NCBI RefSeq assembly: GCF_009733595.1
Contig: NZ_WOFH01000020.1
Location: forward strand, 1-64,000
Source of the DNA: Actinomadura litoris
GTDB lineage: Bacteria; Actinomycetota; Actinomycetes; Streptosporangiales; Streptosporangiaceae
Length of the DNA: 64,000 nucleotides
Direction of reading: 5' to 3'
A program made the position numbers and the translations under genes. This document shows, one piece after another, positions 7,426 through 15,870 of the stretch; the stretch's first letter is position 1, and each line of letters opens with the position of its first letter. The notes below the pieces were generated by a model. It had not been told where the DNA came from and searched no databases. It worked only from the letters and a program-made list of their open reading frames with translations.

Positions 7426-7521
7426 ATGCTCAAGCGTTCAACGCCGGTCGGCCACGGCCGGTACCCGAGCGCCTCGGCGTCGTCGTCGCTGATGATGCCC
7501 AAGGGCGTGTCCTGGGTCTAG
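7426..7521 (+). CDS. Candidate 31-residue peptide ahead of the HD-GYP genes
   Basis: The ATG at 7426 has a strong GGGGGGAGG site 8 nt upstream, unusual for random DNA. The ORF encodes 31 residues, starting MLKRSTPVGHGRYPS and ending MMPKGVSWV, with a Ser/Ala run in the middle. It is not a leader peptide with repeated codons for one amino acid and has no transmembrane stretch or Cys. It ends 63 nt before the HD-GYP gene, so it may be the first gene of that operon. I recognise no family. Confidence 0.45.
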   Translation: MLKRSTPVGHGRYPSASASSSLMMPKGVSWV

Positions 7522-7584
7522 TGCCGTCTGGCACGACCGATCCCGGCGGCGGCCCGCTCATTCGTCACTCCCGAGGGGGCGGCA

Positions 7585-8931
7585 ATGCGTGGACTTCCTC
7601 CTGCTGCCTGGGCGTACGTCTGCGGTGTGGCCGCCCTCGCGGCCGGCCTCATCGGGACGTCGTCCTTCGCGAGGCTGGACTGGACCAAGCTGGCCGTGCT
7701 GGCCTTGCTCTTCCTGATCTGTGACTCGGCGCCCGCGCGCCTGAACGTCGAGCGCGCGAGGGTGTCGCTGAGCTTCGCCGCCAGCCTGGCCTCGGTGGTG
7801 CTGCTCGGCCCCGCCGGGGCCGCCCTGCTCGGGCTCTGCGCCCTGGTCACCGGGCAGCGGTTCTTCGCCCCGGTCAAGCGGATCTTCAACGGCGCGCAGT
7901 TCGCGCTGAGCGGCTACATCGCCGGGACGGTGTTCGAGCTGCTCGGCGGGCACGAGTTCCGGCGGGGCGAGGCGCGCTGGGTCGAGCACGTCACCGGGCC
8001 GTTCCTCGGCGCGCTCGTCACCTTCGTCCTGGTCAACCTGTCGCTGATGGCCGGGGTGCTGCTGCTCAGCCGGCAGGCCGCGCCGCGCGAGCTGCTACAC
8101 GAGAGCGGGCAGCTCGCCATCGGCTGCCTCGGCTACGGCATGGTCGGGCTGCTGATCGCCGGGCTGTGGCCGCGCGTCGGCCCGCTCGCCGCCGTCCTGG
8201 TGCTGCTGCCGCTGTTCATCGCCCGCTGGGCGCTGGAGCAGGCGCACGCGCAGCAGCAGGCGCACGCCGCGACCCTCGCCGCGCTGTGCCAGGCCGTCGA
8301 GACCAAGGACTTCTACACCCGCGGCCACTCCGAGCGCGTGTCCCGAGGCTCGGTGATGATCGCGCAGGAGATCGGCATGCGCGCCGACCGGGTCGAGGCC
8401 ATCCGCTACGCCGGGATGCTGCACGACGTCGGCAAGCTCGGCGTCCCCACGAAGGTGCTCCAGAAGAACGGCCCGATGACCGAGGAGGAGTTCGCCGCGA
8501 TCCAGCTGCACCCGATGCGCGGGCTGGAGATCGTCCGCGAGATCGGGTTCCTGGACGAGGCGCTCGCCGGGATCATGCACCACCACGAGAAGATGAACGG
8601 CCGCGGCTACCCGATGGGCCTGGCCGGGGACGAGATCCCCGAGTTCGCCCGGGTCATCTCCGTCGCCGACGCGTTCGACTCCATGACCTCGACCCGCTCC
8701 TACCGTCCGGCCCGCAGCGTCGAGGCGGCCGTGCAGGAGCTGCGCCGGGGCATGGGCGACCACTTCGACCCGGCGATGGTCGAGGCGTTCCTGCGGGCGC
8801 TGGACCGGGACGGCTGGGAGCCGCCCGACCCGGTCGTCCTGCCCGACGACGACGTCGTCGAGACCACCCAGCAGGACCACGACGACCCGAGCGCGCCGCT
8901 CAAGGTCGCCGGCGACGAAGCACGGCGGTGA
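7585..8931 (+). CDS. Membrane HD-GYP phosphohydrolase (cyclic dinucleotide phosphodiesterase-like)
   Basis: A 448-residue protein with about six to seven hydrophobic segments in the first 220 residues (MASE-like sensor) and a C-terminal HD-GYP domain. The metal-site residues look intact: His248 (GHSERVS), HDxGK at 280-284 (LHDVGKLG), the HHHEKMNGRGYP motif from about 332, and VADAFDSMTS. HD-GYP domains typically hydrolyse c-di-GMP or related nucleotides; the Asn in place of Asp in HHExxDGxGYP is a common variant. The ATG at 7585 follows a GAGGGGG site. A second, degenerate HD gene follows immediately, so the two probably act as a pair. Confidence 0.87.
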   Translation: MRGLPPAAWAYVCGVAALAAGLIGTSSFARLDWTKLAVLALLFLICDSAPARLNVERARVSLSFAASLASVVLLGPAGAALLGLCALVTGQRFFAPVKRIFNGAQFALSGYIAGTVFELLGGHEFRRGEARWVEHVTGPFLGALVTFVLVNLSLMAGVLLLSRQAAPRELLHESGQLAIGCLGYGMVGLLIAGLWPRVGPLAAVLVLLPLFIARWALEQAHAQQQAHAATLAALCQAVETKDFYTRGHSERVSRGSVMIAQEIGMRADRVEAIRYAGMLHDVGKLGVPTKVLQKNGPMTEEEFAAIQLHPMRGLEIVREIGFLDEALAGIMHHHEKMNGRGYPMGLAGDEIPEFARVISVADAFDSMTSTRSYRPARSVEAAVQELRRGMGDHFDPAMVEAFLRALDRDGWEPPDPVVLPDDDVVETTQQDHDDPSAPLKVAGDEARR

Positions 8932-8942
8932 CCCGGCCCCCC

Positions 8943-10292
8943 ATGAGCGGCACCGAGATGCGCCCCCGCGAGCGGGCGGCGTGGCAGACCATCGACTCCG
9001 GTCAGCTGCTGCTGATCGCCACCGCTGGCCTGTTCGTGATCGTGGCGATCACGCAGGTGGCCGCCGTCCGGCTCGTCCAGCCCGACATCGCGATCATCTT
9101 CGGGGTGCTGATCGCGCTCGGCGAGCTGTTCCGGATGGTGATGCCCGGCAACCGGGAGGTCGCGCCCATCGCCAGCGCGGGCGCGATCGGCTACGCGATG
9201 CTGGTCGGCGTCGGCCCGGAGAACGCCCCGCCGCACGCGCCGCTCGGCGTCGAGGCCGCGACGCACTCGCCGCTCCAGGTCGTCGCGGTGACCGCCGCCG
9301 GCATGGTCGTCGGCTCGCTGCCGCACATCGCGGTCGGGCGCTCGCCGCGGCCGGACGCGATGGCCCGGCGGCTGTTCACCGTCGCCGTGGTCGCGCTGTG
9401 CTTCCGCCCGCTGGTCTCCCTGCACCTGCCGTGGCAGCTCCTGCTGCTGCTCATGGGCGTCGTCGTCGTGCTCTCCTGCTGCACGGACGTGGTGATCGCC
9501 GCGATGATCCGGGCGGAGGCCGTCCGGGTCAGGTTCGGCATCGCGCTGCGCGACGAGGTCGACGCGAAGATGGCGCTGTGCGCGGCCACCAGCGCCACCG
9601 CGATGCTCATCGCGGTCGCGACCACCGCGATGGGCGAGGCCGCGCTGCTGATCTTCACGGTGCCGATCCTCGTCACCCAGTTCGCGTTCCGCCGCTACGC
9701 CGGGATCCGCGCGACCTACCTCCAGACCGTCCGCGCGCTGTCGCGGGTCACCGAGGTCGGCGGGTACGTGGAGGCCGGGCACTCGCACCGGGTGTCCAAG
9801 CTCGCGGTGTCGATGGGCCGCGAGCTCGGCATGTCCGAGGAGGAGCTGCTCGAACTGGAGTACGCGGCGCTCATGCACGACATCGGGCAGCTCTCCCTCG
9901 GCGACCCGATCCCCGGCGGCGCGACCGTGCTCGCCTCACCCGCCGAGCAGCGCCGCATCGCCGAGCTGGGCGCCGAGGTGATCAAGCAGACCGGCGTGCT
10001 GGACCGCGTCGCCCACATCGTCCAGCTCTCCTCCCACCCCTACCGGACGGGGCACGAGGCCGCCGCCCCCGGGGGCGAGGCCGACGCGCTGGTGCCGCGC
10101 CCCGTCCCGCCGCCGCTCGCGGGCCGGATCATCAAGGTCGCCAACGCCTACGACGACCTCGTCGGCGACTCCGCCGACCGCGACCGGGGCGTCGCCGTGC
10201 TGGAGCGGCTCCGGCTCGACTCCGCCGCCGAGTACGACCCGACCGTCGTCGAGGCGTTGAGCCGCGTCGTGGACCGCCGCACCCGCTTGTAG
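8943..10292 (+). CDS. Membrane HD-domain protein with degenerate HD-GYP active site
   Basis: A 449-residue paralogue-like protein: six or more hydrophobic N-terminal segments and a C-terminal HD domain. The first His (GHSHRVSK) and HD (MHDIGQLS) remain, but the Lys of HDxGK is Gln, and the whole HHExxDGxGYP block is replaced by a region reading LSSHPYRTGHEA followed by a Pro/Gly-rich loop. Phosphodiesterase activity is therefore doubtful, and a sensory or partner role to the upstream active copy is more likely. The ATG at 8943 is 11 nt after the upstream stop; a GTG at 8928 would give a GTGA overlap and five extra residues. Confidence 0.82.
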   Translation: MSGTEMRPRERAAWQTIDSGQLLLIATAGLFVIVAITQVAAVRLVQPDIAIIFGVLIALGELFRMVMPGNREVAPIASAGAIGYAMLVGVGPENAPPHAPLGVEAATHSPLQVVAVTAAGMVVGSLPHIAVGRSPRPDAMARRLFTVAVVALCFRPLVSLHLPWQLLLLLMGVVVVLSCCTDVVIAAMIRAEAVRVRFGIALRDEVDAKMALCAATSATAMLIAVATTAMGEAALLIFTVPILVTQFAFRRYAGIRATYLQTVRALSRVTEVGGYVEAGHSHRVSKLAVSMGRELGMSEEELLELEYAALMHDIGQLSLGDPIPGGATVLASPAEQRRIAELGAEVIKQTGVLDRVAHIVQLSSHPYRTGHEAAAPGGEADALVPRPVPPPLAGRIIKVANAYDDLVGDSADRDRGVAVLERLRLDSAAEYDPTVVEALSRVVDRRTRL

Positions 10293-10641
10293 CGGGCGGG
10301 GCCGCGCCAATTCCGTGGTGCGTTCCATTCAAGCCGGGCCCAAGGCGCTCGCCTGCGCATACGGTGCCCACGGCGGCCTACGTATACCGACTGCCCGTGC
10401 CGTGCATACCGACCGTGCTTGTGCAAGTGCGGGCGCCTTGTGCGGACGCTGTGCCCACCCCGGCGCGGACGTCCTCGACCGACGGCTGAGAGCAATTCGA
10501 AAAAGCCCTCGGACCCTCCGAACCGGGGGCGCACAAATCTTCGGTCGGGTATTTGTCGGGCGTGTGACCGGACGCGGAGGCGCGGCGGACGCTAGGGTCG
10601 GCGGATCGGCCCGCCCCCGACCCGCCGAAGGAGGCCAGCGG
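10293..10641. other. Intergenic region upstream of the biotin carboxylase
   Basis: No gene is visible. A TAGGGT at 10593-10598 is a plausible -10 that would give a leader of roughly 35-40 nt ending in the AAGGAGG ribosome binding site at 10628-10634. The rest shows no hairpin or repeat I would call. Confidence 0.4.
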
Positions 10642-11982
10642 GTGTATGAGTCCGTCCTCGTGGCGAACCGCGGTGAGATCGCCAGCCGGATCATCCACAC
10701 CGTCCGCTCGATGGGGCTCAAGGCCATCGCCGTGTACTCCGAGGCCGACGCGCAGCTCCCGTTCGTCGCCGAGGCGGACGAGGCGATCCTCATCGGCGGC
10801 CCCGCCGACCCGTCCCGCGGCTACCTCGACGCGGAGGCCGTGCTGGAGGCCGCCCGCCGGACCAACGCGCGCGCCGTCCACCCCGGGTACGGGTTCCTGT
10901 CCGAGAGCGCCGCGTTCGCGCGCCGGGTCGCCGAGCGCGACCTCGGCTGGATCGGTCCGCCGCCGCTCGTCATCGCCCGGATGGCCGACAAGATCAACGC
11001 CCGGAACCTGATGAAGGAGGCGGGGGTCCCCGTCGCGCCCGGCGTGTGGGAGCCCGTCCCGGACGCGGCGACGGCGGTGGAGGAGGCCGAGCGCATCGGC
11101 TACCCCGTCATGGTCAAGCCCGCCGCGGGCGCCGGCGGCGTCGGGCTCGCCGCCGCCTACGACGAGGCCGCGCTCCGCGACGCCTACGAGGCGGTGCGCG
11201 CCCACGCGGCGCGCGTGTTCGGCGACGCCGACGTCCTGCTGGAGCGCTACGTGGAGGGCGCCCGGCACGTCGAGGTGCAGATCCTCGGGCTGGCCGACGG
11301 CACCGTGCTCGCGCTCGGCGAGCGGGACTGCTCCGTCCAGCGCCGGTACCAGAAGGTCGTCGAGGAGACGCCGTCGCCGGGCGTCTCACCCGCGCTGCGC
11401 GAGCGGATGCTGGCCGCCGCCGTCCGCGCGGGGGAGGCGGTCGGGTACCGCGGCGCGGGCACCGTCGAATGCCTCGTGGACCCCGTCGCCCAGGAGTTCT
11501 ACTTCCTGGAGATGCACACCCGCCTCCAGGTCGAGCATCCCGTCACCGAGCTGGTGACCGGCATCGACCTCGTCGAGCAGCAGCTGCGGATCGCGGCGGG
11601 CGAGCCCGTCTCGTTCACCGCCGCCGCCCCGCGCGGCCACGCGGTCGAACTCCGCGTCCAGGCCGAGGACCCGCTGCACTTCCAGCCGGGCGGCGGCGAG
11701 ATCAAGGTGTGGGAGGAGCCCGTCGGCGACGGCATCCGCATCGACGCGGGCTACGCCGAGGGCAACACCGTCACCCCCTACTACGGCCCGCTGCTCGCCA
11801 AGCTGTGCGTCCACGGCGACGACCGCGACCACGCGCTGCGCCGCGCACGCGCGGCCGTGGCCGCCTTCCACATCGAGGGCGTCCGGACCAACCTGCCGTT
11901 CCTGGCCGAGCTGCTCGACCACGCCGAGTTCACCGGCGGCGTGTACGACACCGGGATCGTGCCGCGCATGCGCGCCCGCTAG
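10642..11982 (+). CDS. Stand-alone biotin carboxylase (AccC-like) with non-canonical active-site residues
   Basis: A 446-residue ATP-grasp biotin carboxylase: N-terminal LVANRGEIASRI, ATP-binding Lys159 in VMVKPAAGAGGVG, RDCSVQRRYQKVVEE with VEHPVTE, and a C-terminal domain ending at DTGIVPRMRAR. No biotinyl (AMKM) domain is fused, and none is encoded next to it. Two signatures depart from the family: the Gly-rich loop usually reading GGGGGRGM is AAGAGGVGL, and EMNTR is EMHTR, placing His292 where E. coli AccC has the metal-ligand Asn290. The GTG at 10642 has AAGGAGG 7 nt upstream. It may carboxylate biotin for a distant carrier or have diverged in substrate. Confidence 0.85.
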   Translation: MYESVLVANRGEIASRIIHTVRSMGLKAIAVYSEADAQLPFVAEADEAILIGGPADPSRGYLDAEAVLEAARRTNARAVHPGYGFLSESAAFARRVAERDLGWIGPPPLVIARMADKINARNLMKEAGVPVAPGVWEPVPDAATAVEEAERIGYPVMVKPAAGAGGVGLAAAYDEAALRDAYEAVRAHAARVFGDADVLLERYVEGARHVEVQILGLADGTVLALGERDCSVQRRYQKVVEETPSPGVSPALRERMLAAAVRAGEAVGYRGAGTVECLVDPVAQEFYFLEMHTRLQVEHPVTELVTGIDLVEQQLRIAAGEPVSFTAAAPRGHAVELRVQAEDPLHFQPGGGEIKVWEEPVGDGIRIDAGYAEGNTVTPYYGPLLAKLCVHGDDRDHALRRARAAVAAFHIEGVRTNLPFLAELLDHAEFTGGVYDTGIVPRMRAR

Positions 11983-11983
11983 C

Positions 11984-12487
11984 TCAGAACGCCAGGGCGT
12001 AGGTCACCAGGTTGAGGCCCGGCTTCGGCGCCCAGTCGCGGTCGGGCGTCCGGACGAACCCCATCCGCTCGTACATGCGGTGCGCGTCGCGCATGTTCGA
12101 CTGCGTCGACAACCGCATGCCCACGAGCCCGGCCGCGCGCGCCCGGTCGGCGCAGGCGCGCACCAGCGCCGCGCCCACGCCCCTGCCGCGCGCCCACTCC
12201 TGGACGGCGAGGATCCGGAACTCCCCCTCGTCCGGCCCGGCCAGCTCGGCGTAGGGGCTGCCGGGCGGGCAGTAGGCGACCGACCCCGCCAGCTCCCCGT
12301 CGACCTCGGCGACCAGCAGCTCCGTCTTCGCGGCCCAGTCGGCGGTGTCGCGGAGCCTGCTCACATACGGCGACTCCGCCGCCATGAGCCCGCTGCCCAC
12401 GTACACCTCGACGATCAGCTCACCGATCCGCCCGTACTCCTCCGCCCGCGCCGCCCGCACGGTCACCCGCTCACCCACCCGCGACAT
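11984..12487 (-). CDS. GNAT-family N-acetyltransferase
   Basis: A 167-residue GNAT protein: a beta4 region FRILAVQEWARGRGVGAALV carrying the acetyl-CoA pyrophosphate-binding R/Q-x-x-G-x-G/A pattern, and a C-terminal NMRDAHRMYERMGFVRTPDRD. The substrate is unknown. The start is taken at the ATG at 12487 (MSRVGERV). Its 3' end abuts the convergent biotin carboxylase, with one base between the two stops. It may share a transcript with the lipoprotein gene upstream on the same strand (92-nt gap). Confidence 0.85.
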   Translation of the reverse strand: MSRVGERVTVRAARAEEYGRIGELIVEVYVGSGLMAAESPYVSRLRDTADWAAKTELLVAEVDGELAGSVAYCPPGSPYAELAGPDEGEFRILAVQEWARGRGVGAALVRACADRARAAGLVGMRLSTQSNMRDAHRMYERMGFVRTPDRDWAPKPGLNLVTYALAF

Positions 12488-12579
12488 CCCTCGATCCACG
12501 CTGCTGTTCCTCACGGTCCACGGCGTCACGATAGCCCGGGTGTCCGTCCGGAACGCGCGGGGGCCCGGCGGGCGGCCGG

Positions 12580-13392
12580 TCAGGGGATGTCGCGGCAGGA
12601 GGACTCGCCGGGGAGCAGCGGGCGCACGCGGACCGTGTAGGTCCTGCCCTGGCTGCGCCAGCCGACGTCCGGACGCGCGGCGGGCACCCCGCTCGCGGGG
12701 GCCAGCGTGCAGACGCCGCCCGGCACCCGCTCGCCCTTGCCGAGCGGGGCCAGGGGCCACTTCTTGACCGTCCCGGCGCCGGGGTTCTCGACCGAGAGGA
12801 CCGCGACCTTCGCGGGCGCGTACGGCCGGCCGGGGGAAACGAGGTCGCCCGGCGGCCAGCGCCGCGGGTCGAGCCGCTCGCGGAACCGCACCGCCGGGTC
12901 CGACTGCGCCTCCGGTTGGATGATCTTGGTCGTGGCCCGCCCCATCGTGAACTCCAGCACGATGGCGTCCATGACGCGGCCGGGGCCGCTCGTGTGGGAG
13001 CGGGCGAGCCCCGCCGCGCGCGCGCCGTCCAGCAGGCGCTGGAGCGCCTCGGGTTTCAGGCGGTACTCCGTCGCCTTCCCCTCGGACGCGACCACGGCGC
13101 GACCCGTCGAGTACAGCGAGAATTCGGGGAGCGTCCCGGGGCCGCCCTTGCCGGCGAAGCCCCCGGTCTCGCGCCAGCGGAGCACGAGGCGCTCGGCGGC
13201 GGGGTCCGTGGCGGGGGACGCGGTCGTGGGCGACGGCGCGGGCGCCGCCGGAGTGCTCGCGGACGAGCCGGAAGGCGAGCCGGGAGAACCGAGCGAATGC
13301 GGGGGCTTGCCGGAGTCCCCGTCACAGGCGGTGAGCGCGCTCGCGCAAGCGAGCGTCAGCACCCAGCTACAACGTGCGTACGGGCCAGCCAT
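12580..13392 (-). CDS. Putative lipoprotein, function unknown
   Basis: A 270-residue protein with an N-terminal lipoprotein signal: a hydrophobic stretch and the lipobox LTAC with the lipidated Cys at position 23. A Ser/Pro/Ala/Thr-rich linker of about 45 residues follows. The globular part begins near residue 70 (LVLRWRETGGF) and contains LYSTGRAVV and LLDGARAAGL, a pattern seen in actinobacterial lipoproteins of unknown role. Four Cys residues follow or include the lipobox; two late ones (GGVCTL, SSCRD) could form a disulfide outside the membrane. It is divergent from bioD. Confidence 0.78.
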   Translation of the reverse strand: MAGPYARCSWVLTLACASALTACDGDSGKPPHSLGSPGSPSGSSASTPAAPAPSPTTASPATDPAAERLVLRWRETGGFAGKGGPGTLPEFSLYSTGRAVVASEGKATEYRLKPEALQRLLDGARAAGLARSHTSGPGRVMDAIVLEFTMGRATTKIIQPEAQSDPAVRFRERLDPRRWPPGDLVSPGRPYAPAKVAVLSVENPGAGTVKKWPLAPLGKGERVPGGVCTLAPASGVPAARPDVGWRSQGRTYTVRVRPLLPGESSCRDIP

Positions 13393-13505
13393 GAGCGTTG
13401 GACGAGCGAAGCCGTCCCCGGGTTCCCCGCGCCGAGAGGCCCGTGACAAAAACAGGGCCCGAAGACTGTGGATTCCAGTGCGGGACCTCGGCCGCGCATG
13501 CCCGC

Positions 13506-13518
13506 TAGTGTGCGGCTC
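13506..13518 (+). promoter_or_regulatory. Leaderless promoter -10 element (bioD)
   Basis: TAGTGT at 13506-13511 and a 7-nt spacer before the GTG at 13519; no ribosome binding site. The same hexamer and spacing occur before the gene at 31041. Confidence 0.65.
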
Positions 13519-14244
13519 GTGAGCGTCATCGTGGTTTCCGGTACCTGTACGGGGGTCGGCAAGACCGTCGTCACCGCCGCGCTGGCCGCCGTGGCGGCCG
13601 CCCGGGGCGCGCCGGTCGCCGTCGTGAAGCCGGGGCAGACCGGCGTCGTGGACGGTGAGACCGGCGACCTCGACGAGGTGGCGCGGCTCGCCCGCGTCTG
13701 CGACCTGCACGAGTTCGCCCGGTTCCCCGACCCGCTGTCACCCGCCGCCGCCGCGCGGCGGGCGGGCGTCCCGCCCGTCCGGTTGCCGGATGTGGCCAAG
13801 CGCGTCCAGGAGCTGTCGAGCGGGAACCGGCTCGTGCTGGTCGAGGGGGCGGGCGGGCTCCTCGTCCGCTACGACGAGGAGGGCACCACGATCGCCGACC
13901 TCGCCCGCTGGCTCGGCGCGGCCGTCGTCGTCGTCGCCCGCCCGGACCTCGGCACGCTCAACCACACCGCGCTCACCCTGGAGGCGATGGCGCACCGCGG
14001 CGTCCAGCTCGCGGGCGTCGTCATCGGCGCCTGGCCGGACGAGCCCGACCTCGCCATGCGCAGCAACGTCCGCGACCTGGAGACCATCGCCGCCCGCCCG
14101 CTGGCCGGCGTCCTGCCCTCCGGCGCCGCCGCCCTGGACCCGGCCGAGTTCCTCGTCACCGCCCACCGCGGCCTGGCGCCGTCCCTCGGCGGCTCCTTCG
14201 ACCCCGCCGCCTTCCGCGCCTCCGTCCAGCCCGAAGGCGGCTAG
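13519..14244 (+). CDS. bioD: ATP-dependent dethiobiotin synthase
   Basis: A 241-residue P-loop enzyme that closes the ureido ring of biotin, turning 7,8-diaminononanoate, CO2 and ATP into dethiobiotin. The Walker-type loop is GTCTGVGKT (residues 8-16). The substrate Lys lies in VVKPGQTG, and LVEGAGGLLVRY is the conserved second motif. The GTG at 13519 is chosen over the ATG at 13468 because a TAGTGT -10 sits 7 nt upstream and the Walker motif then has the normal N-terminal spacing. bioF lies 1.6 kb downstream on the other strand; bioA and bioB are not in the window. Confidence 0.92.
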   Translation: MSVIVVSGTCTGVGKTVVTAALAAVAAARGAPVAVVKPGQTGVVDGETGDLDEVARLARVCDLHEFARFPDPLSPAAAARRAGVPPVRLPDVAKRVQELSSGNRLVLVEGAGGLLVRYDEEGTTIADLARWLGAAVVVVARPDLGTLNHTALTLEAMAHRGVQLAGVVIGAWPDEPDLAMRSNVRDLETIAARPLAGVLPSGAAALDPAEFLVTAHRGLAPSLGGSFDPAAFRASVQPEGG

Positions 14245-14253
14245 AAGGCCGCG

Positions 14254-14281
14254 GGCCCGGCGGGCGTCGGCCCGCCGGGCC
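14254..14281. terminator. Bidirectional terminator between bioD and the Uma2 gene
   Basis: Perfect 12-bp inverted repeat (14254-14265 with 14270-14281) around a 4-nt loop, placed between two convergent genes 10 nt after the bioD stop. Strong stem, no T-run. Confidence 0.75.
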
Positions 14282-14287
14282 GGTGGG

Positions 14288-14971
14288 TCAGTCCTTCCAG
14301 GCCGTCCAGCGGCGGGTGTCGATCTCGACACCGAAGGGCTCGGGAAGGCGGACCGTCTCGCCGAAGGCCCATGTATCGCTGTGCAGGTAGGCGCCCGTGC
14401 CCGCGTCGGGGATCGAGTAGAGCCTGGTGGAGGCGATCTTGGGGGAGCGGTCGACGAGAAGGTAGTAGGGGATCTCGACCCGGGCGTATCCCGACCATTT
14501 GGACGGCTTGCGCAGGGCTCTCCCCTCGGCCGGGGGCCTGTCGTAGACCGCGCCGTCCTTGGACGTGACCTCCACGACCATCTCGATCTCGTCCGCCACG
14601 AGGTACATCTGCTCCGCTTCTCCGGCGGACTCGAACACGTGCTCCTCTGCCACGACGAGATCGGGGATGTAGCCCTGCTCGATGCCCAGCAGGCTCAGGT
14701 TCGTCATCTGCCGGGCGGACCAGGGGAAGGACGGGTCGGCGAACGCCGCCCGCTCCATGGCGCGCGTGATGTGGTGAACGATGTTGCCGTGGGCCACGAC
14801 AGGGGCGGGGGACACGACGATCTCTCCTTCGATGACTTCGACGCGATGCCCCTCGGGGGCGTGGACGAAGTCGTCGAGTTCACCGCGGGTCCACATGTTG
14901 TAGGCCGTGTCCGGGAGGGACATACGACCCACATGATCGACCATCGTCACTTTGGGCGACTCCTTCCTCAC
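14288..14971 (-). CDS. Uma2-family (DUF820) putative endonuclease
   Basis: A 227-residue member of the Uma2/DUF820 family, which has a PD-(D/E)xK-like fold and is strongly amplified in actinobacteria and cyanobacteria without a clear role. Visible motifs are RVEVIEGEIVVSP, IPDLVVAEE, MVVEVTSKD (the catalytic D/E-x-S-x-D-like strand) and RVEIPYYLLVD. The GTG at 14971 has GGAG 6 nt upstream; a GTG at 14950 and an ATG at 14944 are alternatives. A second Uma2 gene lies at 52612-53184. Confidence 0.85.
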   Translation of the reverse strand: MRKESPKVTMVDHVGRMSLPDTAYNMWTRGELDDFVHAPEGHRVEVIEGEIVVSPAPVVAHGNIVHHITRAMERAAFADPSFPWSARQMTNLSLLGIEQGYIPDLVVAEEHVFESAGEAEQMYLVADEIEMVVEVTSKDGAVYDRPPAEGRALRKPSKWSGYARVEIPYYLLVDRSPKIASTRLYSIPDAGTGAYLHSDTWAFGETVRLPEPFGVEIDTRRWTAWKD

Positions 14972-15029
14972 GTTCTGCTCCGGTCATCGTAGGGAACGCG
15001 TGCTCGGAGTGTATGCGGAACGTCACAGG

Positions 15030-15833
15030 TCAGCGGCGGAGTCTGGTGACGAACTTGTACCGGTCTCCCCGGTAGAGGGACTGGGCCCACTCGACGGGCT
15101 GCCCGGTCGTGTCGAAGGCGTGCCGGGAGAGCAGGAGCATGGGCAGGCCCACGTCCACGCCGAGGAGCTGCGCGTCGTGGGGGGTGGCGAGGACGGTCTC
15201 GATGGTCTCCTCGGCCTCGGTCAGGTGGACCTCGTAGGCGGTGGCGAGGGTCTCGTAGAGGGAGTGGTGCCGGGACAGCTCGCGGCGCAGGCCGGGGAAG
15301 CGGCGGGCCGGGAGGTGGGAGGTGTCGATGGACATCGGCTCGCCGTCGGCGAGGCGGAGCCGGTGGACGCGCAGCACCCGTCCCCCCGGACGGATGCGGA
15401 GCAGCGAGGCGAGGCGCTCGTCGGCGCTGACGTAGCCGGCCTCCAGGATGCGGGTCTCGGGCCGCAGCCCGTGGTGCCGCATGTCCTCGGTGTAGCTGAC
15501 CAGTTGGAGCTCCTGGGAGACCTTCGGCTTGGCGACGAAGGTGCCCTTGCCCTGGATCCGCTGGAGCCGGCCCTCGACGACCAGCTCGGCGAGGGCCTGC
15601 CGGACGGTCGTCCGGGACGTCTCGTACTTCTCGGCGAGCGCCCGCTCAGGCGGCAGCGGGCTGCCCGGCGGCAGCGACTGGATCAGCTCGACGAGCAGCT
15701 CTTTCAGCTTGTAGTACTTCGGTATGCGCGGCGCCTGGTTGGCGTGGTGCTTGGCGATGTCCCCCAGCGTGGCCCTGTCGAATCCGTGGTCGAATCCGCC
15801 CCCGTGCCGGGGCCCGCCCCTGACCTCCGTCAC
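15030..15833 (-). CDS. dasR: GntR/HutC-family transcriptional regulator, DasR orthologue
   Basis: A 267-residue protein with an N-terminal winged helix (PKYYKLKELLVELIQ, PPERALAEKYETSRTTVRQALAELVVEGRL, GKGTFVAKPKVS) and a UTRA effector domain (SYTEDMRHHGL, HLAEAEETIETVLATP-like block, DVGLPMLLLSRH, SLYRGDRYKFV). The similarity to Streptomyces DasR, as I recall it, runs end to end. DasR binds N-acetylglucosamine-derived effectors and controls GlcNAc/chitin use and development. The first 35 residues are a family-atypical extension. The GTG at 15833 has GAGGAG upstream. The bioF stop lies only 37 nt upstream on the same strand. The dasABC transporter is not adjacent. Confidence 0.88.
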   Translation of the reverse strand: MTEVRGGPRHGGGFDHGFDRATLGDIAKHHANQAPRIPKYYKLKELLVELIQSLPPGSPLPPERALAEKYETSRTTVRQALAELVVEGRLQRIQGKGTFVAKPKVSQELQLVSYTEDMRHHGLRPETRILEAGYVSADERLASLLRIRPGGRVLRVHRLRLADGEPMSIDTSHLPARRFPGLRRELSRHHSLYETLATAYEVHLTEAEETIETVLATPHDAQLLGVDVGLPMLLLSRHAFDTTGQPVEWAQSLYRGDRYKFVTRLRR

Positions 15834-15870
15834 GGCATCTCCTCACGTTCATCATCGGTTTTCCCCGATG

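Noticed and set aside
10293..10641. Possible RNA gene or riboswitch before the biotin carboxylase
   Set aside because: No recognisable conserved core, and the only hairpins are weak; a simple promoter with a short leader explains the region.
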